NCBI RefSeq assembly: GCF_030317105.1
Contig: NZ_JASZYG010000009.1
Coordinates: forward strand, 124,001 to 188,000
Origin: Variovorax brevis
GTDB lineage: Bacteria; Pseudomonadota; Gammaproteobacteria; Burkholderiales; Burkholderiaceae_C
Length of the DNA: 64,000 nucleotides
Direction: 5' to 3'
The notes beneath the pieces are model-generated. The model saw only the letters and a list, made by a program, of their open reading frames with translations. It had not been told where the DNA came from and searched no databases. The position numbers and the translations under genes were made by a program. Position 1 is the first letter of the stretch. Each line of letters opens with the position of its first letter. Shown here in pieces: positions 52,034 to 60,499 of this stretch.

Positions 52034-52888
52034 TCAGCGGCGCGTGGCCTTGAATTCTGCGCAGTAGTCGCGCTCCGGTACGGGCGGGGTGAGCCAGACG
52101 GCGTCGTAGCTTGCGGCGCTGGCTTGGGCGTGTGCGTCGCCTGCGGCCAGTTGAACGGCCTGCACGCGCACATCGGTAGGCAGGTGGCGCGGCACGCCCA
52201 GCGTCTTCACGCTGTGGCCGGCCCCGCTGACGAGCACGACGGTCTTGCCCGGAACGCGCGCTTTCATGATCGTCTGCGCCATCGCGCGGTCGCGCGCGAT
52301 CTGGATGCGGGTCATGGGCAGGATCTGCTTTTCAGGGAGCATGTCGCAATGGCCCTCGCGCACCGCCTGTTGCTGGGCCTGCAATGCGTCGGCGTTGAGT
52401 TGCGCGTCGAGCGACACGTCCTCCATGGCGTCCTTCATGCGCTCGCGCGGCAAGTTGGCGCCGTATACCGGCACGCCCGCCTGCACCGCCGCCATCACGA
52501 CCGGGCCGTAGGCCTTCCATGGCCAGCCGGCATCGTTCCAGTTCAGGGCTGTTTGCACCTTAGCTTCGCTGGCCGAGGCGTCGAGGTATCTCGTGTCGTT
52601 GCCTTGTTCCGCCATTTCGATGGCGAGGGCGGCGAGTTTGCCCTGCGTGGCGAGCGCCTCCACCGTTTCGCGCTCCAGGCGCTGGTGGTCGGCGGCGTCG
52701 TGCTGCTCGCCGATCAGCAGGACATCAGTGGGGAGCAGGACGTCGACCTTGCGGGTGACGGTGTCGCTTGGGGCGGGCGATCGGGCGGTCCATGAGGCGC
52801 AGCCAGCCAGCAGGAGCAACATCGTCAGAAAGACCAGCCACTTTGGGCCGGGGACGGGGCGGTGAGTGAAGTCGGGCTGCGAGCGCAT
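52034..52888 (-). CDS. ChaN-like lipoprotein, probable heme/iron-binding
   Basis: A 284-residue lipoprotein with lipobox LLAGC (C30). The ChaN-like domain shows VLLIGEQHDAADHQ near residue 56, LAALAIEMAEQGND, PVYGANLPRER and VVLVSGAGHSVKTLGVP. ChaN family members dimerise around heme and are found in iron-acquisition settings. No heme-uptake genes are adjacent here, so its role is open. It converges on the aminotransferase gene. Confidence 0.82.
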   Translation of the reverse strand: MRSQPDFTHRPVPGPKWLVFLTMLLLLAGCASWTARSPAPSDTVTRKVDVLLPTDVLLIGEQHDAADHQRLERETVEALATQGKLAALAIEMAEQGNDTRYLDASASEAKVQTALNWNDAGWPWKAYGPVVMAAVQAGVPVYGANLPRERMKDAMEDVSLDAQLNADALQAQQQAVREGHCDMLPEKQILPMTRIQIARDRAMAQTIMKARVPGKTVVLVSGAGHSVKTLGVPRHLPTDVRVQAVQLAAGDAHAQASAASYDAVWLTPPVPERDYCAEFKATRR

Positions 52889-53027
52889 CGGCCCACACTA
52901 TGCGCCGAATGCAGGGCGAGGCGGAAGGTGGATGACGATCGATCCTGTGCGTCGGGAAGCGTGCTTCGCGTCAGCCACAGGTTGCGCCTTCCACGACCAC
53001 TGAGACCCGCCACGAAAGCGAATCCAC

Positions 53028-53056
53028 AAAAAATAATGGCTGCCAGAAAGCAGCCA
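53028..53056 (-). terminator. Intrinsic terminator after the DUF3567-like gene
   Basis: On the minus strand TGGCTGC (53056-53050) pairs with GCAGCCA (53043-53037) around TTTCTG. TTATTTTTT (53036-53028) follows. It lies 25 bases past the stop of the DUF3567-like gene. Confidence 0.85.
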
Positions 53057-53080
53057 CTTACTTGCGGAGAGAGTATGCCG

Positions 53081-53392
53081 TCAGTGCATCAGCACCGGGT
53101 TCTGCGCCAGTTCGGCGTAGCCCTCGAGCGTGTTCTCGACTTCCTCCTCGGTGGGCGTGTTCAATTGCCAGGCGGCAATCTGCTTCTGGAAGAGTTCGGC
53201 CCAAGAGCCGTCGAGGTAAACCTCCTTGCCGGAGCGCTTGTCGACGATTTCGAAGCCGTGACGGGCCAACACCGGCAGATGCGGCGCGACCGCGACGTCA
53301 TCTTCGGTCGGCTGCAGGTGCACGACGACGAAGGAGTCCGAGTCATAGAGCATTTGCATGGTTTTGAAGGTCCGGTAGTCGATGGCATTCAT
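53081..53392 (-). CDS. DUF3567-like small cytoplasmic protein
   Basis: A 103-residue protein. The MQMLYDSDSFVVVHL opening, HGFEIVDKRSGKEVYLDGSW and AELFQKQIAAW segments and the acidic TPTEEEVENTLEGYAEL tail match my memory of the Burkholderiales DUF3567 family, of unknown function. The family usually starts at MQMLY (ATG at 53359). The longer start at 53392 has no clear ribosome-binding site, so either is possible. A terminator follows it. Confidence 0.75.
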   Translation of the reverse strand: MNAIDYRTFKTMQMLYDSDSFVVVHLQPTEDDVAVAPHLPVLARHGFEIVDKRSGKEVYLDGSWAELFQKQIAAWQLNTPTEEEVENTLEGYAELAQNPVLMH

Positions 53393-53501
53393 GATGGTTA
53401 GATAGCAATCAACGCGCCAGTTTCAAGGATGACCGACTTCGCGTAGGAATAACCGACGTAAAGACGCCATCCACGGCGCTCCCGTGCGGTTTTTCACCGG
53501 A

Positions 53502-54677
53502 TCAGGGGTCAGAAATGCTGCGCAGTTGCAGATCGATGACATCGCCGTCGAGTTGCGTCTGCCGCATGCGCGCCGGCAGGTAGCCCAATTCGGGGGCCAA
53601 CCAGAGCTCGAGCTTGTAGTCGTACTCGCTTCGTGGTGCACGGCTCAGGCGCCGCACGGAATATTCCCCGGACGGAACGGTGATCTGCTCCGTTCCTTCG
53701 ACATTGAAGATCCAGACATCCGCGTCCTTGGGCCCGACGGTCTGGATGGCGATCTTGCTGCCCTCTGGATAGCGCGCCGGGTCGCCCGCGAGCATGGCGC
53801 CCAGTTGCATCACCACGCTGAGCCGGTCTTGTGCGCCCGGCAGCAGCGGCACGGTGGGGGCGTTGGTGCTGAACACGACCTTGCCCTCGTCGCGCACCAG
53901 ATGCGAGGCGACCTCGGTCTTGCGCGTTTCCGAAAAGCGCGTGGGCGCGACGCCGTTGGCATCGATGCGCCCCACGCTGGTCTGGTTGCGAATCGTCTTG
54001 AACAGGATTTTGAGCGCCAACTGGGCGTTGTACTGGTTGCCGTCCTGCAGCCAGACGAGTTCGCCGAACACTCCCTTCCAGGGCTGCTGGCCACGCTGGC
54101 CAAGCAGTTCGAAAGACAGACGGGTGGATCCGTGCACCTGCAGGGCGTGCACTGCCGTGGGCGTGGTCCCCACGACGGCGCCTGCGCCGGCGCCCGAGCC
54201 GTTCGGGCCGCCGCCTGCCGCGCTGGCAGCTTCTCCCGCCGAATTGACCGGCCCGGTTTCGCCGGCGGGCGCGCTGTCACGTGGCGCCGGCGCGTCGCTT
54301 CGCGCTTGGGTGGCGGTGGCGTCCGGTGCGGCCATGACCGGCGTCGGTTCCGGCGCTGGAACCTCTTTCGGGGCGGGTTGGGGCGAAGCGCGCTGCGGCG
54401 GCGCGGCCTGCGCAGGTGGCTTGGGCTTCGGTGGGCGCTTGACTTCGACTTTCGGCGGCGGCGGGGCCGGCGGCGCAGGTTTTTCGGCCGCCGGCGCGGG
54501 CGGCGGCGCGATCACGATCGTTCGGGTGATGAACTTGTTTTCAAGGGGCAACGAATCCGTGCTGGTGGAACTCGGCATGAGGCCCAGCAGGGCGAGGTGC
54601 ACCGCCACCACGAGGGCCGTCAGCCACGCCAGGGGACGCCACGCCGGGGCAGGGGTTGGGGCGGTGTGGGTTGGCAT
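53502..54677 (-). CDS. DUF3108-like protein with Pro-rich linker and N-terminal anchor
   Basis: A 391-residue protein. A short cytoplasmic start (MPTHTAPTPAPAWRPL) precedes one membrane helix (about 17-35). A TonB-like Pro/Lys/Ala-rich linker follows (about 55-150, with VEVKRPPKPKPPAQ). A C-terminal beta-rich domain (about 165-391) fits DUF3108: STRLSFELLG, ILFKTIRNQTSVGRI, WIFNVEGTEQITVPSG and ELWLAPELGYLPARMR. It probably works in the periplasm or envelope. The family is of unknown function. ATG at 54677 opens just before the helix and is preferred to the upstream ATG. Confidence 0.8.
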   Translation of the reverse strand: MPTHTAPTPAPAWRPLAWLTALVVAVHLALLGLMPSSTSTDSLPLENKFITRTIVIAPPPAPAAEKPAPPAPPPPKVEVKRPPKPKPPAQAAPPQRASPQPAPKEVPAPEPTPVMAAPDATATQARSDAPAPRDSAPAGETGPVNSAGEAASAAGGGPNGSGAGAGAVVGTTPTAVHALQVHGSTRLSFELLGQRGQQPWKGVFGELVWLQDGNQYNAQLALKILFKTIRNQTSVGRIDANGVAPTRFSETRKTEVASHLVRDEGKVVFSTNAPTVPLLPGAQDRLSVVMQLGAMLAGDPARYPEGSKIAIQTVGPKDADVWIFNVEGTEQITVPSGEYSVRRLSRAPRSEYDYKLELWLAPELGYLPARMRQTQLDGDVIDLQLRSISDP

Positions 54678-54805
54678 GGGGTTGAGTTGGCGGAAGCCTT
54701 GAGCTTGGAAGCGATACAGGTCGCAAGGTTCATCTCGGTACACTGCCGCCCGACCCGCTCAATCCGAGTTTAGTAGCGTCGCTCCGAGCGACTTTGGCCA
54801 CAAAC

Positions 54806-55879
54806 ATGAAACTTGCCACCTACAAGGACGGCTCGCGCGACGGCCAGCTGGTCGTCGTCTCGCGCGACCTTTCGCTTGCCCACTACGCCACCGGCATCGC
54901 TTCGCGCCTGCAGCAGGTGCTGGACGACTGGGGCTTCATGAGCCCGCAGCTGCAAGACCTGTACAACGCGCTCAACCAGGGCCGCGCGCGCCACGCCTTC
55001 CCCTTCGACCCCGCCCAATGCATGGCGCCGCTGCCGCGCGCCTACCAGTGGGCCGACGGCTCGGCCTACCTCAACCATGTCGAACTGGTGCGCAAGGCGC
55101 ACAACGCCGAAGTGCCGCAGACTTTCTACACCGACCCCTTGATGTACCAGGGCGGCAGCGACGATTTCATCGGCCCGTGCGACCCGATCGTCGTGGCCAA
55201 CGAGGCCTTCGGCATCGACTTCGAAGCCGAGATCGCCGTCATCACCGGCGACGTGCGCATGGGCAGCACGCCCGAGCAGGCGCTGGAGGGCATTCGCCTG
55301 GTGATGCTGGCCAACGACGTGAGTCTGCGCAACCTGATCCCGGCCGAGCTGGCCAAGGGTTTCGGCTTTTTCCAGAGCAAACCGGCGACGGCGTTCAGCC
55401 CGGTCGCCGTCACGCTGGATGAAATCGGCGAGGCGTGGCAGAAGGGGCGCGTGCACCTCACGCTGCAAAGCACGTGGAACGGCCGCAAGGTCGGCATGTG
55501 CGAAGCGGGGCCGGAGATGACCTTTCACTTCGGCCAGCTCGTCGCGCACATCGCGAAGACGCGCAACGTGCGCGCCGGCAGCATCGTGGGCAGCGGTACC
55601 GTGAGCAACAAGGGCGTCGAGAAGAAGGACGGCAGCACGGAGTGGCCCAAGGGCTACAGCTGCATCGCCGAGAAGCGCTGCATCGAGACGATCCAGGAGG
55701 GGCAGCCGGCCACGGAATTCATGAAGTTCGGGGACACGATCCGGATCGAGATGAAGGGGGTAGATGGGAAGTCGCTGTTTGGGGCGATTGAGCAGGAGGT
55801 GGTGGAGGCTGGGGCGAAGAAGGCGGTGGGGCGGGCGACAGTGGCAGTGCCGGGCGCGGAGCACGCGGACGAAGACTGA
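54806..55879 (+). CDS. Fumarylacetoacetate hydrolase family protein
   Basis: A 357-residue FAH-family hydrolase, probably acting in the breakdown of an aromatic-ring-derived acylpyruvate. The family core is seen in YQGGSDDFIGPCDPI, the metal site FGIDFEAEIAVI (Glu-x-Glu type), MLANDVSLRNLIPAEL, PATAFSPVAVT and AGSIVGSGTVSN. The N-terminal part with MKLATYKDGSRDGQLVV is typical of the 330-360-residue Burkholderiales branch. The exact substrate is unknown. The 3' end is followed by the hipBA operator array. Confidence 0.9.
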   Translation: MKLATYKDGSRDGQLVVVSRDLSLAHYATGIASRLQQVLDDWGFMSPQLQDLYNALNQGRARHAFPFDPAQCMAPLPRAYQWADGSAYLNHVELVRKAHNAEVPQTFYTDPLMYQGGSDDFIGPCDPIVVANEAFGIDFEAEIAVITGDVRMGSTPEQALEGIRLVMLANDVSLRNLIPAELAKGFGFFQSKPATAFSPVAVTLDEIGEAWQKGRVHLTLQSTWNGRKVGMCEAGPEMTFHFGQLVAHIAKTRNVRAGSIVGSGTVSNKGVEKKDGSTEWPKGYSCIAEKRCIETIQEGQPATEFMKFGDTIRIEMKGVDGKSLFGAIEQEVVEAGAKKAVGRATVAVPGAEHADED

Positions 55880-55884
55880 TTATT

Positions 55885-56051
55885 TGCCCCTGTGAGGTCA
55901 AAAATGTGACCTATAAGGTGGCACAACGAATATTTGATCTTATGAGGGCAAAATCTAGCCATGACTGAGGCAAAGCCATTTTTTTGACCTCATAGGGGCA
56001 ATGGTGCGCCATTTTTCAAGTCGCCGTGACTAGAATGACCTGACAAGGTCA
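55885..56051 (+). promoter_or_regulatory. hipBA promoter with four operator-like elements at 50-bp spacing
   Basis: Four 16-bp elements of the form TGMYCY-N4-RGGKCA occur: TGCCCC-TGTG-AGGTCA (55885-55900), TGATCT-TATG-AGGGCA (55935-55950), TGACCT-CATA-GGGGCA (55985-56000) and TGACCT-GACA-AGGTCA (56036-56051). Their starts are 50, 50 and 51 bases apart. The last is a perfect palindrome 3 bases before the hipB ATG and overlaps the expected transcription start of a TAGAAT -10 (56031-56036). A weaker element (TGACCT at 55907) lies between the first two. Such an array fits cooperative autorepression by HipB/HipBA, as in E. coli, but with a different sequence. Confidence 0.65.
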
Positions 56052-56054
56052 AAA

Positions 56055-56327
56055 ATGCTAGTCACCCCACAAACCCTGCCAGATCTGGCGCAACGCCTTG
56101 CGGCGGAGCGCAAGCGCCAAGGACTGACGCGCGCGTTGGCAGCGTCCATCTGCGATGTCAGTACATCCTTCATCCGGGATGCAGAAAGCGACCCGGGCCG
56201 ATGCTCCTTGGGCAAGCTCGTGCAATTGACGCGCGGCCTCGGCTTGGCAATGGACATTTCGGGCTGGCACGAAAGCCCTTCTGATGACAGAGCGGCGCCC
56301 GACCTTCCGCCCGCTGCTTCACGATGA
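56055..56327 (+). CDS. hipB: HipB-type XRE antitoxin/repressor
   Basis: A 90-residue protein with an XRE helix-turn-helix (about 8-62: LAQRLAAERKRQGLTRALAA, then CDVSTSFIRDAESDPGRCS, then LGKLVQLTRGLGL) and a polar tail. It should bind the operator array directly upstream and neutralise HipA. Its TGA overlaps the hipA ATG in ATGA form, giving translational coupling. The first helix reads LTRALAASICDVS, matching the HipB pattern. Confidence 0.88.
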   Translation: MLVTPQTLPDLAQRLAAERKRQGLTRALAASICDVSTSFIRDAESDPGRCSLGKLVQLTRGLGLAMDISGWHESPSDDRAAPDLPPAASR

Positions 56328-57580
56328 TTCGCTTGCGTGTTTGGGCGAACGCCCGTCCCATGGGCTGGTTCGGACACGCCGAAACCGGGTTCTTCTTCGA
56401 GTACGACGCTCAATGGCTGGACCAACCCGGCGGCTACGTTCTTGCGCCACAGTTCCCCTTGCAGGCTGATCGCTTTTCAGGGCATCTGGTGCGCAGCTTC
56501 TTCGAGAACCTGTTGCCGGAAGGCGAGGCGCTCGAGGATGTTGTTGCGGCAATTCATCTGCACGGGGCGTCGTCTTTCGAAATCCTGGGCCGACTGGGCG
56601 CCGAACTTCCGGGTGTGTTGTCCCTGCTTGGCGAGGCGCAGCGCCCCATGCAGTCCCAAGAGTACCGCCCATTGGCGCCTGAGGCCCTGAGCGAGCGTCT
56701 GGCACAACGCGACCATACGCCCCTGCTGGTATCCAACGCCAGCGCGACCATGTCCCTCGCCGGCGCGCAAGACAAGATCGGGCTTCGCTTCGACGCGAGG
56801 ACCCAGCGCCTGAGTGACAGCGTGGGTTCATCTCCAACGACGCATATTCTCAAACCCGACACGCGCCAGGCACGCTATCGGCCCAGCGCCATCAATGAAT
56901 ACGCGTGCATGAAGCTCGCTCGGGCGCTGAAGCTGCCGGTGCCCGACGTGTGGTTGTTGCGCGTTCCCGAAGCGGCCTACGTCGTGGAGCGCTATGACCG
57001 AAGGGTGGTGGCGGGCAATATCGTGAGCCTGCACCAAATCGATGGCTGCCAATTGCTCGGCCACGGCAGTGCATGGAAGTACCAGCGAAGCGCCGGGCTG
57101 GTCAGCATTCCGCGCTTGGTCGAAGCGCTCAGAAACCTTCAGGTGCGCGGGAGCGACCTGGTGCAATTCCAGCGCTGGGTCATGCTCAACTACCTCATCG
57201 GCAACGCTGACGCGCATGCCAAGAATCTGTCGGTCCTCATTGACGGGCAAGGTTTCCGTGTGGCGCCCTTCTACGACCTGCTGTGCGTTCGCGCATACGG
57301 TGACTCTGGCCTTGCGCTGTACATCGGCGATGAAGACACCTTCGACGCCGTCGGCCGCCATTCGTGGGAGGCGCTTTGCGCCGACTGCGGATTCAGACTG
57401 CGCGAAACGCTCGAGCAGTTCCGCACCATGGCTTCCGCGCTGCCGCCCGCGTGGACCAAGGTTCGCGCGCAAATCGAGAAAGACAATGCGCCGACCGAAG
57501 CCGAGCGCGCCGTGCTGGACGAGATGAGCCGGATTTTCGAGTTGCACTGCAGTCACGCGCTGTCGATGACGCAGCGATGA
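56324..57580 (+). CDS. hipA: HipA-type serine/threonine kinase toxin
   Basis: A 418-residue HipA-like kinase. The N-terminal small lobe has GHAETGFFFEYD and FFENLLPEGEAL. The SLAGAQDKIGL loop (S144) matches the E. coli autophosphorylation site around S150. THILKPD (K177), INEYACMKLA and YVVERYDR follow. Catalytic D296 lies in GNADAHAKNL and the metal Asp D318 in APFYDLL. All key residues are present, so it is probably an active kinase that stops growth, as E. coli HipA does by phosphorylating GltX. Its actual target is unknown. It converges on the LuxR gene. Confidence 0.9.
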   Translation: MIRLRVWANARPMGWFGHAETGFFFEYDAQWLDQPGGYVLAPQFPLQADRFSGHLVRSFFENLLPEGEALEDVVAAIHLHGASSFEILGRLGAELPGVLSLLGEAQRPMQSQEYRPLAPEALSERLAQRDHTPLLVSNASATMSLAGAQDKIGLRFDARTQRLSDSVGSSPTTHILKPDTRQARYRPSAINEYACMKLARALKLPVPDVWLLRVPEAAYVVERYDRRVVAGNIVSLHQIDGCQLLGHGSAWKYQRSAGLVSIPRLVEALRNLQVRGSDLVQFQRWVMLNYLIGNADAHAKNLSVLIDGQGFRVAPFYDLLCVRAYGDSGLALYIGDEDTFDAVGRHSWEALCADCGFRLRETLEQFRTMASALPPAWTKVRAQIEKDNAPTEAERAVLDEMSRIFELHCSHALSMTQR

Positions 57581-57601
57581 GCCGAGCGCAGTGTGCTGCG
57601 G

Positions 57602-58381
57602 TCAGGGCAAAGCCGCCCCGCGCAACAACTCCTTCTGCGTCCGTATCCCCAACCGCCGGAACGCCCGGTATTGATGTGTACGCACCGTCGTCAATTCGAT
57701 GCCCAACTCGCGCGCCGCTTCCTTCGCCGTGCGCCCCTTGAGCAACTGCGCAATCACCTCACGCTCGCGCAGGCTCAGCGCCAGCAGTCGCGAGGCCAAT
57801 ACGGGCAGCGCGGATTCCTGTGCCACCGCAGCGCTTCGCCCGTGCGCTGCGGTGGCACCGGCCAGCAACTCCGCATGCGCCTCGATGGACCCGAAATCCC
57901 CCGCACCGAATTCCGGTTGCGCCAGGCTGCGATAAAAACTCACCGCAGCGCGCTGCCCCGTGGGCAACAGCAACAGCACTGACGCCCGCTCGCGAATGCC
58001 AACGTCACCATAGCAAGCCGCGCGATATGCAGGATCCACCACGTCTTCCCCACGCTGATGCGCCATCCACAGTTGCGGTCGCTTGGGCGGTGTGCGACCC
58101 GCGAGCCACACCATGTTGGCGTCGGCCAGGTCGAATCGCTGCGCCACATAGCGTTCGGCGGTGCGTTCGGCCGTGGTGCCGTAGCTGCTCGCGGCGGACA
58201 CGGTTTCGATGCGGCCGTCGCCCGCCACAGCAAACACCGTGCAGAAGGTGACGGGCAGTACCCGGTGCATGGCGGCTAGGTAGCTCGCCGCCAGGTGTGG
58301 CGTGCCCACCCCCTCCAGCACGCCGCTCACGACGGATGAGGCGACGTGGCCGGGAGGAGGGTGAAGACGCCAGCGACGCAT
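57602..58381 (-). CDS. LuxR-type transcriptional regulator
   Basis: A 259-residue regulator with a C-terminal LuxR HTH (about 195-250: LALSLREREVIAQLLKGRTA, then KEAARELGIELTTVRTHQYR). A larger N-terminal sensory region follows no named domain I can assign. ATG at 58381 is preferred to longer starts because those add only arginine-rich sequence that crosses the divergent promoter. It faces the FAD monooxygenase gene across 65 bp and probably controls it. Confidence 0.8.
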   Translation of the reverse strand: MRRWRLHPPPGHVASSVVSGVLEGVGTPHLAASYLAAMHRVLPVTFCTVFAVAGDGRIETVSAASSYGTTAERTAERYVAQRFDLADANMVWLAGRTPPKRPQLWMAHQRGEDVVDPAYRAACYGDVGIRERASVLLLLPTGQRAAVSFYRSLAQPEFGAGDFGSIEAHAELLAGATAAHGRSAAVAQESALPVLASRLLALSLREREVIAQLLKGRTAKEAARELGIELTTVRTHQYRAFRRLGIRTQKELLRGAALP

Positions 58382-58446
58382 AGGGTTTGTGCTTCGTACG
58401 AAGTTACGACAACCGCGATGGTGTGCCATCCGGACAATCCCTTCGC

Positions 58447-60240
58447 ATGACATCCGCCGCAACCCTTTCAACGCCCACCGCCCGCGCAGGCGACGCCGCC
58501 AGCGGACCCCTTCCGCCGTTGGCGGACCAGGCACTCCCGCCATCGGTGGGGGCCTTCCACTACACGCGCTTCGCGACGTGGCTGCCGCCGCTGGAGGGCG
58601 GGATGGAACCCGGTCGCCATCCGGTGGTGATCGTCGGCGGCGGACCCGTGGGCATGGCCACCGCCCTGGGTCTGGCCAACCACGGCGTGCGCAGCGTCAT
58701 CCTCGAAGCCGACGACACGGTGTGCGTCGGTAGTCGTGCCGCCTGCGTGTCGCGCCGCAGCCTGGAAATCGTCGAACGCCTGGGCGCGTTGCCGGACTTT
58801 CTGAACAAGGGCCTGCCGTGGACGGGCGGGCGCAGCTTCTACAAGACGCAGGAAGTGTTCCGCTTCGAGATGCCGCACGACGAGCGCCAGAAGCTGCCGC
58901 CCATGATCAACCTCGAGCAGTACTACATCGAGCAATATTTGCTGGACGAGATCTTCAGGCGCAACGTCGCGACGCCCGGACTCATCGATGTGCGCTGGGG
59001 CACCGAGCTCACCGAATTCACGCAGGAGGACGCCGGCCTCACCCTGCATGCCCGCAACGCGCTGGGCGCCTACGCACTGCATGCCGCATGGATGGTCGCG
59101 TGCGACGGCGGTCAAAGCCTCGTGCGCAAGCAATTGGGACTCAACCTCGAAGGCACGGGCTACGAGGGGCGCTACGTCATCATCGACATCGAGCTGCACA
59201 GCTCGCATCCGACCGAGCGGCGCGCGTGGTTCGATCCGCCGTGGAATCCGGGCTCGACAGTGCTGATGCATCGGCAGCCCGACGACATCTGGCGCATCGA
59301 CTATCAATTGCGCGCGGGCCAGGACACCGGGACCGCCCTGCAGCCGGAGAATGTGCGCGCCTTCGTCACCCGGCACCTCGAAGCCATCGGCGAGGGACAC
59401 CTGCCGTGGAAGACGGTGTGGACCTCGGTCTACCGCGCCGGCGCGATGACGCTGGACAGCTATCGCCACGGCAAGGGCGGACGCATTCTCTTTGCCGGCA
59501 ACGCGGCGCATGCAATGCCCATCTTCGGCGTGCGCGGCCTCAATTCCGGCTTCGACGACGCGGACAACCTGGCGTGGAAGCTGGCGCTGGTGGCGCGCGG
59601 CGTGTCAGATGCGTCGCTGCTCGACAGCTATTCGCAGGAGCGCATTGCCGCCTTTCACATCAACGCAGAAAGCGCGATGCGCAGCACCGAATTCATGTCG
59701 CCGCCCTCGCGCGGATTCGACCTGTTGCGCGAGGCAGCGCTCTCGCTGTCGGGCGCTCATCGGGGCATCGCCAACCTCATCAATCCGCGGCAGACGCAGG
59801 CGGTGCAGTACGCCGGTTCAGCGCTGTCCTTCGAAAGCGACGCGTTGCCCACTGGCCCGCTTCCCGGCGAAGCCATGCCCGAGCAGGCACTGGACGGCGA
59901 TCTTCACCTGACCGACCTGATTGGCCCGACGTTCACCGTGCTGGCCTTTCGCACGGCGGATGCGTCCGATGCGCAAAGCGAATCGATGCAAGCCTGCGCC
60001 GCCGACGTGGCGCGCGCACAGGCGCTGGGGCTGCCGGTGGTGCTGCGCGAACTGCACATGCGACCCGAGCAGCACGACGCCTTCGCGGCGCTCGGCGCGC
60101 AGCAAGGCGCCGTCTATCTGCTGCGCCCCGACGGCCATGTGGCAGCGCGCTGGCGCGCCCCCGCGCCCGGCGCATTGGCACAGGCCTTGGCCACCGCCGC
60201 CGCCCTTCCAGTCCTCGCCCAAGTCAAGGAGACCGCATGA
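58447..60240 (+). CDS. FAD-dependent aromatic hydroxylase (PHBH/MhpA-like)
   Basis: A 597-residue flavoprotein monooxygenase of the class A aromatic-hydroxylase type. The dinucleotide motif is VVIVGGGPVGMATALGLANHG (about residues 58-78). The DG-type segment is VACDGGQSLVRKQLG. The FAD/ribityl motif reads FAGNAAHAMPIFGVRGLNSG, where N replaces the usual D of GDAAH. A C-terminal thioredoxin-like domain (about 500-597, with GAVYLLRPDGHVAARWRA) is present, as in MhpA-like enzymes. The probable role is hydroxylation of an aromatic acid or phenol. It is coupled to a DUF2783-like gene and followed by a Bug receptor. Confidence 0.88.
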   Translation: MTSAATLSTPTARAGDAASGPLPPLADQALPPSVGAFHYTRFATWLPPLEGGMEPGRHPVVIVGGGPVGMATALGLANHGVRSVILEADDTVCVGSRAACVSRRSLEIVERLGALPDFLNKGLPWTGGRSFYKTQEVFRFEMPHDERQKLPPMINLEQYYIEQYLLDEIFRRNVATPGLIDVRWGTELTEFTQEDAGLTLHARNALGAYALHAAWMVACDGGQSLVRKQLGLNLEGTGYEGRYVIIDIELHSSHPTERRAWFDPPWNPGSTVLMHRQPDDIWRIDYQLRAGQDTGTALQPENVRAFVTRHLEAIGEGHLPWKTVWTSVYRAGAMTLDSYRHGKGGRILFAGNAAHAMPIFGVRGLNSGFDDADNLAWKLALVARGVSDASLLDSYSQERIAAFHINAESAMRSTEFMSPPSRGFDLLREAALSLSGAHRGIANLINPRQTQAVQYAGSALSFESDALPTGPLPGEAMPEQALDGDLHLTDLIGPTFTVLAFRTADASDAQSESMQACAADVARAQALGLPVVLRELHMRPEQHDAFAALGAQQGAVYLLRPDGHVAARWRAPAPGALAQALATAAALPVLAQVKETA

Positions 60241-60446
60241 CTGCACTGCCCACCGACGCCCGCGACCGCGTGTACGCGGAGTGCGCACGCGCCATCACCG
60301 AAGCGGGGCCGCAGCGCGAATCGCTCTTTCTTGCACGCCTTGCACTGCTCCTGTTCGAGCAGGTGGGCGACGAAGCCCGATGCAACGCTGCGCTGGCGCA
60401 GGCGCTCGACGGACTCCCGATACCATCGCTGTCCGCAGATGCCTGA
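60237..60446 (+). CDS. DUF2783-like small protein coupled to the hydroxylase
   Basis: A 69-residue protein (MTALPTDARDRVYAECARAI...) whose ATG overlaps the hydroxylase TGA. It is mostly helical, with RLALLLFEQVGD and ALAQALDG. This matches my memory of DUF2783, small proteins that follow FAD aromatic hydroxylases. Its function is unknown, though the coupling suggests a partner or stabiliser of the hydroxylase. Confidence 0.75.
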   Translation: MTALPTDARDRVYAECARAITEAGPQRESLFLARLALLLFEQVGDEARCNAALAQALDGLPIPSLSADA

Positions 60447-60499
60447 CCGGCGCCATCTTCCGCATTCCCTCGTTCGATAAATATCAGGAGACTCCCTTG

